A DNA stretch of 64,000 bases from Breznakibacter xylanolyticus. Its GTDB lineage: Bacteria; Bacteroidota; Bacteroidia; Bacteroidales; Marinilabiliaceae. This document shows, in pieces, positions 17,059-23,852 of this stretch; position 1 is the first letter of the stretch, and each line of letters starts with the position of its first letter. The stretch covers positions 62,001-126,000 of the forward strand of contig NZ_QKZK01000011.1 in the NCBI RefSeq assembly GCF_003254275.1, in the 5' to 3' direction. The position numbers and the translations under genes were made by a program. Below the pieces are notes generated by a model. The model did not search any database. It was not told the origin of the DNA and saw nothing but the letters and a program-made list of their open reading frames with translations.

Positions 17059-17163
17059 AGGTGTTAATTTCAATGGCGTATCATATCCTTGTTATTAGGT
17101 AACAACGAGACGTTTTGTAGGTGTCAATTATGAAACATTTTCTTGCAATTGGGTAACATGAGA
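17059..17163. promoter_or_regulatory. Long direct repeat upstream of the xylan operon, candidate operator
   Basis: Two copies (17059-17110 and 17119-17163) share AGGTGTYAATT at the left, a variable middle, then CTTG..ATT.GGTAACA and GAGA at the right. The first copy also contains the partial palindrome GTTATTAGGTAAC. They lie directly upstream of the -7 box, where an activator of the AraC or hybrid two-component type would bind. No regulator gene is adjacent. Confidence 0.6.
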
Positions 17164-17529
17164 GGGCTTAAGTGTCATTAAGACAGGTATTAAGCGTGAA
17201 TCTCTTTTTTTGTATTCCATAGATTTTTATGAAGCCATTTCTGCAGTTTGTTTTTGTGAATTGGTCAAGCGTCTGTTTTTTTACCCTTGGGGGTTTGTAG
17301 CGTTAAAATGTTGTAAACTTTTCATTGTCGATGACAACGACAGGTGTCTCGCTATACATTTGCAGCGGAAAAACATTATGAATGTAAAATTTCACGAACT
17401 GTTTATTGTGATGTTCTGATCTGATGTTTTTGATGACGACAAGTCATTGATTAACTCCAGCCTGGCATCTTCGATGAATTAATGTGAGTGAGAAGTGAGG
17501 TCATTTTTAATTTTGTAAATTTTTTAATT

Positions 17530-18219
17530 ATGAAGAATGGTTTGTTTTTGATTCCATGTTTGTTATTGGCGATTGCCTGTCAGCCTAAAGCCGACCGAGG
17601 AAACGCTACCACCACTGAAGTTCATGCATCTGCTCATACAGAGCATCTTGAGCATCCAGACAGTGCCATGGCTGAGTTGAAAGCCGGTAATGTTCGCTAT
17701 GTCAGTGGTCAGTCCGTTGCGTTTAATGCATTGGCAGGAGAACGTTCAGCCACTGCCGCCAAGCAGCACCCTTTTGCCATTGTGGTTTGTTGCTCCGATT
17801 CTCGCGTGCCGCCCGAAGAGGTATTTGATCAGGGTATTGGGCGTCTTTTTGTGATACGCACCGCCGGCAGTGTGCTCGACCAGGCTGCGATGGGAAGTAT
17901 TGAATATGCAGCTGAGCATCTTGGCGTTAAGCTGGTGGTGGTTTTGGGTCATGAGCGATGCGGTGCCGTCACAGCAGCTGTTGAAGGCGGAGAGGCGCCC
18001 GGTGCTGTTGGGTACATTGTTGAACAGATTCGTCCTGCGGTTGAATCGGCTAAGACTAAAGAAGGCGATTTACTGATGAATGCCATTCATGATAATATGG
18101 CATTGGTTCAGAGTCAAATATCGTCTTCGGAACCCATTCTTAAGCACTTGGTTGATAAGGGTGAGCTTAAGGTCGTGGGTGCCTATTATGATTTAGACGA
18201 AGGAACTGTTGTTTTTTAA
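17530..18219 (+). CDS. Beta-class carbonic anhydrase, lipoprotein
   Basis: Zinc enzyme that interconverts CO2 and bicarbonate, 229 residues. The ATG at 17530 opens a lipoprotein signal (LLLAIAC, Cys17), so this is an envelope-located enzyme rather than the usual cytosolic form. Zinc ligands are Cys88 in CCSDSRVPPEE, His141 and Cys144 in GHERCGAV, with the Asp90-Arg92 pair present. The linker after the lipid Cys is rich in His, Thr and Glu. A possible terminator hairpin lies about 125 nt beyond the stop. Confidence 0.94.
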   Translation: MKNGLFLIPCLLLAIACQPKADRGNATTTEVHASAHTEHLEHPDSAMAELKAGNVRYVSGQSVAFNALAGERSATAAKQHPFAIVVCCSDSRVPPEEVFDQGIGRLFVIRTAGSVLDQAAMGSIEYAAEHLGVKLVVVLGHERCGAVTAAVEGGEAPGAVGYIVEQIRPAVESAKTKEGDLLMNAIHDNMALVQSQISSSEPILKHLVDKGELKVVGAYYDLDEGTVVF

Positions 18220-18309
18220 TGTTGTGCTAATGATCATTCAATGAGTTTCATGTGTGTTTTTTGAATCGTCATTAAGTATGCTGTAAATACTTTTGTCCGA
18301 AAAAATACT

Positions 18310-18341
18310 TTGGGAATTCATTTGAATGTTTATATCTTTGT
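18310..18341 (+). promoter_or_regulatory. Consensus promoter upstream of the greA leader
   Basis: TTTG (18310-18313), 20 nt, TATCTTTG (18334-18341) is close to the Bacteroidota consensus. Transcription should begin near 18348, about 290 nt before greA. That start falls inside the first hairpin at 18345-18371, so either the promoter or that hairpin may not work as drawn. Confidence 0.6.
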
Positions 18342-18344
18342 GTA

Positions 18345-18380
18345 AAGAGTCCTGCAGGTCGGGATTCTTTATTTTTTTAT
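18345..18380 (+). terminator. Hairpin with T-run, probable terminator of the carbonic anhydrase transcript
   Basis: AAAGAGTCC pairs with GGATTCTTT (one G-T wobble), followed by ATTTTTTT. It lies 125 nt past the carbonic anhydrase stop. Confidence 0.6.
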
Positions 18381-18439
18381 ATCAATTGAGGTTTTTGTTG
18401 ATTATAACACACAGAATGCAATTGTCATATTTACATTGT

Positions 18440-18593
18440 ATAAGAGGCGAACTCTTGAGCCGGTGCGTGGCTGTTTCTGTGGTGTTGCAACCTCAGCAAC
18501 CACACCGTCTCCGGTGACGCTATCAAGCAAAAGATTTTAAATTCACAATCATTTTGCAACCCTCAGGACTTCGCGGTTCGGAGGGTTGTTTTT
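18440..18593 (+). ncRNA. Candidate structured RNA or cis-regulatory leader of greA with alternative folds
   Basis: The stretch has several nested pairings. CTTGAGC (18454-18460) pairs with GC..TCAAG (18519-18527). CACCG (18503-18507) can pair either with upstream CGGTG (18461-18465) or with downstream CGGTG (18512-18516), which are mutually exclusive. TTGC/GCAA closes an inner hairpin around 18484-18498. A strong terminator CAACCCTC/GAGGGTTG with T5 ends it (18557-18593). This is riboswitch-like architecture, but I could not match it to a known class. It could also be an independent small RNA. The 63-residue open frame across it (18326-18517) shows no protein features. Confidence 0.45.
18557..18593 (+). 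terminator. Strong terminator at the end of the candidate leader RNA
   Basis: CAACCCTC (18557-18564) and GAGGGTTG (18581-18588) form an 8-bp stem followed by TTTTT. It stands 43 nt before greA, the place for an attenuator. Confidence 0.8.
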
Positions 18594-18635
18594 AAATATT
18601 TGTCTTAATACATTTAGCTCCGGGAGGATCATATT

Positions 18636-19109
18636 ATGTCAAAAATTAATTACATTACCGAAGAGGGTTTAAAAAAGCTGAAGGAGGAATTGGTTCATCT
18701 TGAGAGTGTTGAGCGTCCAAGTATCTCGCGTCAAATTGCCGAAGCACGTGACAAAGGTGATTTGTCGGAAAATGCCGAGTACGATGCCGCCAAAGAGGCG
18801 CAAGGAATGCTCGAGATGCGGATTGCCAAGCTTAAAGACGTGGTTGCCAATAGTCGCATTATTGATGAATCTCGCATTGATACATCTAAGGTGCAGATAT
18901 TGAATAAGGTGACCATTCGAAATACCAAAAATAATGCGAAGATGACCTATACCCTGGTGTCGGAAAGCGAGGCCGATTTAAAAACCGGTAAACTCTCTAT
19001 CTCGACGCCTATTGCGAAAGGTTTGTTGGGGAAAAAAGTGGGCGATGTGGTTGAAATTCAGGTGCCTTCGGGGCTCATGACTTTCGAAATTGTTGATATC
19101 GCGTTATAA
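18636..19109 (+). CDS. greA: Transcription elongation factor GreA
   Basis: Factor that binds the secondary channel of RNA polymerase and stimulates cleavage of backtracked transcripts, 157 residues, the normal length. The N-terminal coiled coil contains the tip signature ARDKGDLSENAEYDAAKEAQ with the acidic Asp-Leu-Ser-Glu residues. The C-terminal FKBP-like domain ends SISTPIAKGLLGKKVGDVVEIQVPSG. A GGAGG stands about 10 nt before the ATG, an unusual strong Shine-Dalgarno for this phylum. It is followed after 29 bp by a HIT gene, a common pairing in Bacteroidota. The structured leader before it suggests regulation by attenuation. Confidence 0.98.
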   Translation: MSKINYITEEGLKKLKEELVHLESVERPSISRQIAEARDKGDLSENAEYDAAKEAQGMLEMRIAKLKDVVANSRIIDESRIDTSKVQILNKVTIRNTKNNAKMTYTLVSESEADLKTGKLSISTPIAKGLLGKKVGDVVEIQVPSGLMTFEIVDIAL

Positions 19110-19138
19110 TCTCTTACTGTTTAAATTTTGTATTCGTT

Positions 19139-19531
19139 ATGGCAACCATTTTTTCTAAAATTGTCAAGGGAGAAATCCCTTCTTACAAAATTGCAGAGGA
19201 TGAGCGATACTATGCTTTTTTAGACATCAATCCGTTGGGCGAAGGCCATACCCTGGTGATTCCCAAGCAGGAGATTGATTATTTGTTTGATTTGGATGAT
19301 GATCTTTTGGCCGCCATGATGGTGTTTGCCAAAAAGGTTGCTGTGGCTCTCAAAAAAGCCATCCCCTGCGAGCGGGTTGGTGTTGCCGTATTGGGCATGG
19401 AAGTTCCTCATGCACACATTCATTTGCTTCCTTTGCAACATGAGAAGGATTTGAATTTTTCAAACCCCAAAAAGAAGTATTCATCTGAGGAGTTTCAGGC
19501 CATTGCCCAAAAAATCACTCAGCAGTTTTAG
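19139..19531 (+). CDS. HIT-family nucleotide hydrolase (Hint type)
   Basis: Cytoplasmic histidine-triad protein of 130 residues, normal for the Hint branch, which hydrolyses adenosine phosphoramidates. The triad HAHIHLLP places the catalytic histidines at 91, 93 and 95. The N-terminus has the Hint pattern TIFSKIVKGEIPSYKIAED and DINPLGEGHTLVIPK. It lies 29 bp after greA and is probably cotranscribed with it. A strong terminator follows at 19632. Confidence 0.95.
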   Translation: MATIFSKIVKGEIPSYKIAEDERYYAFLDINPLGEGHTLVIPKQEIDYLFDLDDDLLAAMMVFAKKVAVALKKAIPCERVGVAVLGMEVPHAHIHLLPLQHEKDLNFSNPKKKYSSEEFQAIAQKITQQF

Positions 19532-19631
19532 TTTCAGTTGCTTGTTGTTCGACCGGGAGGATATTTCGTTGGAATTTATGCCGGGGTCAACCGATGCAGA
19601 TTGGTGATTAGAACGATTTTATATGAACTTT

Positions 19632-19666
19632 TTGAATACCCGAAACAGTTTGGTTTCGGGTATTTT
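19632..19666 (+). terminator. Terminator after the greA-HIT pair
   Basis: GAATACCCGAAAC, loop AGTTTG, GTTTCGGGTATTTTC gives a 13-bp stem ending in a T-rich stretch, about 100 nt past the HIT stop. Confidence 0.85.
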
Positions 19667-19754
19667 CGTTCTGGGCGCCATTGAAGGTGTCGAACATCTT
19701 GTTTTTTTGAAGTTTGTGATTCGGTTTGTTGTGCAAATAAATAAATTCTTTCCG

Positions 19755-19784
19755 TTGAGGGATATTCATATTTTCTTATTTTTG
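19755..19784 (+). promoter_or_regulatory. Promoter of purH and the rod-shape genes
   Basis: TTG (19755-19757), 19 nt, TATTTTTG (19777-19784). The start codon of purH lies 24 nt downstream. Confidence 0.7.
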
Positions 19785-19807
19785 CCAAACTGAATTATAG
19801 TTTATTA

Positions 19808-21397
19808 ATGGATACGACAGTTAAAATCAAATCGGCACTGATTTCCGTCTATCATAAAGACGGATTGGATGAAATCATCAAAACCCTCCACAGTCAGGGG
19901 GTCACTTTTTATTCTACCGGCGGGACGCAAGCTTTCATTGAAGAGTTGGGTCTTCCCTGTATCGCGGTGGAAGACATCACGGGGTATCCTTCCATATTGG
20001 GTGGCCGCGTGAAGACATTACACCCCAAAGTGTTTGGTGGTATTTTAGCTCGTCGTGACAATAGTGGAGACAAAGAGCAGCTTCACAAATATGAGATTCC
20101 GGAGATTGATCTGGTTATTGTTGATCTTTATCCTTTTGAAGCCACTGTTGCCAGTGGTGCTTCGCAGGAAGACATCATCGAAAAAATTGATATTGGTGGC
20201 ATTTCCCTCATTCGCGGGGCTGCTAAAAATTATAAAGATGTGATTATTGTTCCTTCAAAAGGTCAATATGGTGACTTGCTTCGCTTGTTGAACGAAAAGA
20301 AGGGTTCTTCAGATATCAATGATCGTCGTTACTTTGCTTCGGCTGCTTTTGCGGTGTCGTCGCATTACGATTCGGCCATTTTTAATTACTTCAATGGCGG
20401 CAAGCCCGGTGTTGAGCGCGTGAGCCTCAATGATGGTCAGGTGCTTCGTTACGGCGAAAACCCACACCAATCGGCTACTTTTTACAAATTCAATAATATT
20501 CAGCAAGGATCTTCCCTGGCGCAGGCTAAAATTCTGCAGGGTAAAGAGCTGTCGTACAATAATCTTTTGGATGCAGATGCGGCTTGGAAAGCTGCGAGTG
20601 ATGCATACCATGCCGTGACGCATTTGTCAAATAAAGTGGCGGTGTCGGTGGTAAAACACTTAAACCCTTGTGGGTTGGCTGTGACTGATAGTGTGATGCG
20701 TTCGTTGGAATTGGCATGGGCAGGTGATCCGATTAGTGCTTATGGCGGCATTATTTGCTTTACGCACAAGGTGACTGCTGAGGTGGCCGTGTGGTTCAGC
20801 AACCGTTTTGTAGAAATCATCATTGCCCCTGAGTTTACCGAGGAAGCGCTTGCCATTTTGGGTAAGAAGAAAAACCTTCGTTTGCTTGAGGTGCCAGTGA
20901 AGAATAGTGTGACGGGTGAGAAATTGTACCGTTCCATTAGTGGTGGCATTCTGGTGCAGGATGAAGATGAGGAACCTGATACCGAATTCAAAACCGTAAC
21001 CAAGTGTCAGTTTGCCCAAAACAAAATGAACCTGGCCAAGTTTGGGATTACTGCCTGTAAGCATCTGAAAAGTAATGCCATTGCTATTGTTACCGAAAAT
21101 AGTGACGGTTCATTTTGGCTTACAGGAGCCGGCATGGGGCAGCCCAATCGTTTGGACAGCCTCCGCCATTTGACCATGCCTCGTTTCGACATGAAAGAGG
21201 GTGTGAAAATTGAAGAGTCGGTGCTGATCTCCGATGCCTTCTTCCCCTTCCGCGATAGCATTGAGGCGGCCAACGAATATGGTGTAAAATACATCGTTGA
21301 GCCCGGAGGCAGCATTCGGGACGAGGAGGTGATTGAGGCCTGTAACGAGTTTGGCATGGCCATGATTTTCACCGGAAAAAGACATTTCAAACATTAA
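19808..21397 (+). CDS. purH: Bifunctional AICAR transformylase/IMP cyclohydrolase
   Basis: Enzyme for the last two steps of IMP synthesis, 529 residues. The N-terminal cyclohydrolase domain has LISVYHKDGL, FYSTGGTQAFIEE and GGRVKTLHPKVFGGILARRD. The transformylase domain has LRYGENPHQSATFY, the Lys-His pair VVKHLNPCG and the final SIRDEEVIEACNEFGMAMIFTGKRHFKH. The length is normal. The stop lies 13 bp before mreB, so purine synthesis and rod-shape genes probably share a transcript, an order I know from other Bacteroidales. Confidence 0.98.
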   Translation: MDTTVKIKSALISVYHKDGLDEIIKTLHSQGVTFYSTGGTQAFIEELGLPCIAVEDITGYPSILGGRVKTLHPKVFGGILARRDNSGDKEQLHKYEIPEIDLVIVDLYPFEATVASGASQEDIIEKIDIGGISLIRGAAKNYKDVIIVPSKGQYGDLLRLLNEKKGSSDINDRRYFASAAFAVSSHYDSAIFNYFNGGKPGVERVSLNDGQVLRYGENPHQSATFYKFNNIQQGSSLAQAKILQGKELSYNNLLDADAAWKAASDAYHAVTHLSNKVAVSVVKHLNPCGLAVTDSVMRSLELAWAGDPISAYGGIICFTHKVTAEVAVWFSNRFVEIIIAPEFTEEALAILGKKKNLRLLEVPVKNSVTGEKLYRSISGGILVQDEDEEPDTEFKTVTKCQFAQNKMNLAKFGITACKHLKSNAIAIVTENSDGSFWLTGAGMGQPNRLDSLRHLTMPRFDMKEGVKIEESVLISDAFFPFRDSIEAANEYGVKYIVEPGGSIRDEEVIEACNEFGMAMIFTGKRHFKH

Positions 21398-21410
21398 AAT
21401 ATAAAACCCG

Positions 21411-22436
21411 ATGGGATTGTTTTCGTTCCTTTCTCAGGAAATCGCAATGGACCTGGGAACCGCCAATACCCTCATCATCTACAACGATAAAGTTGTGGTG
21501 GATGAGCCTTCTATCGTCGCCATTAACCGTCGCACCGAAAAGCTTGAAGCCATTGGTGAGCGTGCCCGTCAGATGCATGGGAAAACGCACGATAATATCT
21601 ACACCATCCGACCGTTGCGCGACGGGGTGATTGCCGACTTTAATGCTGCCGAGCAGATGATTCGTGGCATGGTGAAAATGATTAACACCAAAGGCAAGCT
21701 TTTTTCTCCCTCGCTCACCATGGTGATTTGTATTCCTTCGGGGAGTACCGAGGTGGAAATACGTGCCGTTCGCGACTCCGCCGAGCATGCAGGTGGTCGT
21801 GAGGTGTACATGATATTTGAGCCCATGGCAGCTGCCTTGGGGATAGGCTTGGATGTGGAAGCGCCCGAGGGAAACATGATTGTGGATATCGGTGGCGGAA
21901 CTACCGAAATTGCCGTGATTTCGCTCGGCGGTATCGTAACCAACAAATCCATCCGCATTGCCGGTGACGATTTGACGGCCGATATCATGGAATATATGCG
22001 TCGTCAGCACAATATTAAAATAGGTGAACGGACGGCCGAGGAGATTAAAATTCATGTGGGCTCGGCATTGCCTGAGTTGGAGACCCCTCCTGCTGATTTT
22101 GTGGTGCAGGGTCCCAACCAAATGACCGCTTTGCCCATTGAGGTGCCTGTTTCGTATCAGGAAATTAGTCACTGTTTGGAAAAGTCAATTTCAAAAATTG
22201 AAACAGCAGTGTTGAGCGCATTGGAGCAAACGCCTCCCGAGTTGTATGCCGATATTGTGAAGAACGGTATTTACCTGGCCGGCGGAGGTGCTTTGTTGCG
22301 AGGTCTCGATAAGCGATTGACCGACAAAATCAACATTCCCTTTATCGTGGCAGAGGATCCGCTTCGGGCAGTGGCGCGAGGTACCGGAATTGCCTTGAAG
22401 AACCGTCATCGCGGCTTGCCATACCTGATGCGATAA
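21411..22436 (+). CDS. mreB: Rod shape-determining actin MreB
   Basis: Bacterial actin that organises lateral wall synthesis with MreC, MreD, PBP2 and RodA, 341 residues. Actin-fold phosphate loops are visible: MDLGTANTLIIY (phosphate 1), VDIGGGTTEIAVISLGGIV (phosphate 2) and YLAGGGALLRGLDKRL (adenosine). The N-terminal GLFSFLSQEI could serve as a membrane-binding amphipathic helix. It is 13 bp after purH. A hairpin with a T-run separates it from mreC. Confidence 0.98.
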   Translation: MGLFSFLSQEIAMDLGTANTLIIYNDKVVVDEPSIVAINRRTEKLEAIGERARQMHGKTHDNIYTIRPLRDGVIADFNAAEQMIRGMVKMINTKGKLFSPSLTMVICIPSGSTEVEIRAVRDSAEHAGGREVYMIFEPMAAALGIGLDVEAPEGNMIVDIGGGTTEIAVISLGGIVTNKSIRIAGDDLTADIMEYMRRQHNIKIGERTAEEIKIHVGSALPELETPPADFVVQGPNQMTALPIEVPVSYQEISHCLEKSISKIETAVLSALEQTPPELYADIVKNGIYLAGGGALLRGLDKRLTDKINIPFIVAEDPLRAVARGTGIALKNRHRGLPYLMR

Positions 22437-22453
22437 CCATACGTTATTAATAG

Positions 22454-22495
22454 CCGGTACATGGATTGAACCATCTGTGTACCGGATTTTTTTTA
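22454..22495 (+). terminator. Terminator or attenuator between mreB and mreC
   Basis: CCGGTACA (22454-22461) pairs with TGTACCGG (22478-22485), followed by A and eight T residues. It would lower mreCD-mrdA-rodA expression relative to mreB. Confidence 0.7.
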
Positions 22496-22510
22496 GTTTG
22501 CGCTGGGTTT

Positions 22511-23341
22511 ATGAGAAATATCATCCGATTTTTGATGCAACACCATGTAGGCGTGTTGTTTGTTTTTCTGGAGATTTTATCGCTCATTTTGGTTTTTCGT
22601 TACAACCCCTACCATCGGTCGGTGTTTGTGAGTTCATCCAATCGTCTCTCGGGGGCTTTGTATGAAGGAACCCACGCGTTGACACATTTCTTTTCGTTGC
22701 AGCGTGACAATGACCGGCTGGCCGATGAGAACGCCTTCCTTAAAAGTCGGTTGCCCGGGGCGTTTCAAATGTCGCCCAACTATATTCGGCTGGTGAAGGA
22801 TAGCCTCACTGGGCAGCAGTACGCTTACCATTCAGCACGGGTGATCAATAATTCCGTGAATAAATCGTTCAACTACCTGACGCTTGATAAGGGGAGCATC
22901 GACGGTATTCGGCAAGAAACGGCCGTGATATGCCCCGATGGCATCGTGGGGGTGGTTCGGCGTGTGTCGCCTCATTTCACAAGTGTGATTTCGCTGTTGA
23001 ATTCGCGGTTAAAAATTTCCGGCAAGTTAAAAGAGTCGGGGCATTTTGGTTCGGTGAGTTGGGATGGCACCGATTCGCGATACGTCAATTTGAGCGAGAT
23101 TCCCTTGCATGCCACGGTTAAACCCGGCGATTTGATTGTTACCTCGGGTTACTCGGCCATCTTTCCCGAAGGGATTCCCATTGGGACGGTTGACGAAGTG
23201 GAAGCCGAGGAGGGCGAGAGTTTCTTTCGCATACGTGTGAAGCTGGCCGTCGATTTCAAACGGTTATCGTACGTCGAAGTGGTGGACAATACTTATCGCG
23301 GTGAACAGTTACAATTAGAAAAGCAGAACGAAAATGATTAA
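22511..23341 (+). CDS. mreC: Rod shape-determining protein MreC
   Basis: Inner-membrane protein with a periplasmic coiled coil and beta domain that activates PBP2, 276 residues from the ATG at 22511. The frame upstream (from 22466) runs through the terminator hairpin and is not part of the protein. Features: one membrane helix (about 11-30), a heptad region RDNDRLADENAFLKSRL, and the MreC beta domain with ARVINNSVNKSFNYLTLDKGSIDGI and GVVRRVSPHFTSVISLLN. The stop overlaps mreD by 8 bp. Confidence 0.95.
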   Translation: MRNIIRFLMQHHVGVLFVFLEILSLILVFRYNPYHRSVFVSSSNRLSGALYEGTHALTHFFSLQRDNDRLADENAFLKSRLPGAFQMSPNYIRLVKDSLTGQQYAYHSARVINNSVNKSFNYLTLDKGSIDGIRQETAVICPDGIVGVVRRVSPHFTSVISLLNSRLKISGKLKESGHFGSVSWDGTDSRYVNLSEIPLHATVKPGDLIVTSGYSAIFPEGIPIGTVDEVEAEEGESFFRIRVKLAVDFKRLSYVEVVDNTYRGEQLQLEKQNEND

Positions 23342-23852
23342 GGACATTGTTAAGCATGCCTTTAGTTTTATCCTGTTTCTGTTGATACAGGTGCTGGTGG
23401 TGAACCAAATTCATTTGGGGTGGGTGGTGAACCCTTATGTGTACATTGCGTTTATTCTGTTGCTTCCTATTGGTACGCCGGGGTGGCTGTTGTTGATTTC
23501 GGCATTTGCCATGGGATTGGGTGTTGATGCCTTTTCGAACACGCCGGGCATGCATGCTGCCGCCTCGTTGCTCATTGCATTTTTGCGTCCGTCGTTGCAT
23601 CGGGTGATGATTCCTCATGATACGTTTCAGCCCGGCACGCAGCCCGATGTCGCGACATTTGGATTGGCCTGGTTTATCAAATATGTGGTAGTAATGACCA
23701 TGATTCATCACACTGCCTTTTTTCTGCTCGAAGCACTTTCGGTTGAGCACATGGGCGTGGTGGTGCTCAAAGCTTTTGCCAGTATGTTTGTTTCAGTATT
23801 GTTGATTTTGTTGGTTCAGCTTTTTACAGTTGGTAGCACCAAGAGACGATGA
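23334..23852 (+). CDS. mreD: Rod shape-determining protein MreD
   Basis: Small integral membrane partner of MreC, 172 residues with about five hydrophobic helices. It shows the family pattern QVLVVNQIHLGWVVNPYVYIAFILLLP and MGLGVDAFSNTPGMHAAASLLIAFLRP. It overlaps mreC by 8 bp and the mrdA start by 4 bp, which supports coupled translation. Confidence 0.92.
   Translation: MIKDIVKHAFSFILFLLIQVLVVNQIHLGWVVNPYVYIAFILLLPIGTPGWLLLISAFAMGLGVDAFSNTPGMHAAASLLIAFLRPSLHRVMIPHDTFQPGTQPDVATFGLAWFIKYVVVMTMIHHTAFFLLEALSVEHMGVVVLKAFASMFVSVLLILLVQLFTVGSTKRR

Larger units (their letters stand above)
16966..17529. other. Divergent control region between xylan transporter and carbonic anhydrase genes
   Basis: The 564-bp region has no gene. 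Its left part holds the -7 box and direct repeats described separately. The right part has a TTGTC/GACAA inverted repeat near 17325-17338 and a TACATTTG box near 17355, which could serve the carbonic anhydrase gene, though I see no matching -33 element. Confidence 0.5.

Noticed and set aside
18326-18517. A 63-residue open frame in the greA leader
   Set aside because: Its start lies between the boxes of a consensus promoter and its body covers the predicted RNA helices. The sequence has no signal peptide or domain.
18440-18593. SAM-type riboswitch
   Set aside because: GCAACC and CGGTG recall parts of the SAM-I core, but the order and the missing conserved internal loops do not fit.
21387-22172. 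A 261-residue minus-strand frame opposite mreB
   Set aside because: mreB on the plus strand has all actin motifs. The antisense frame is His/Asn/Gly-rich with no recognisable domain.
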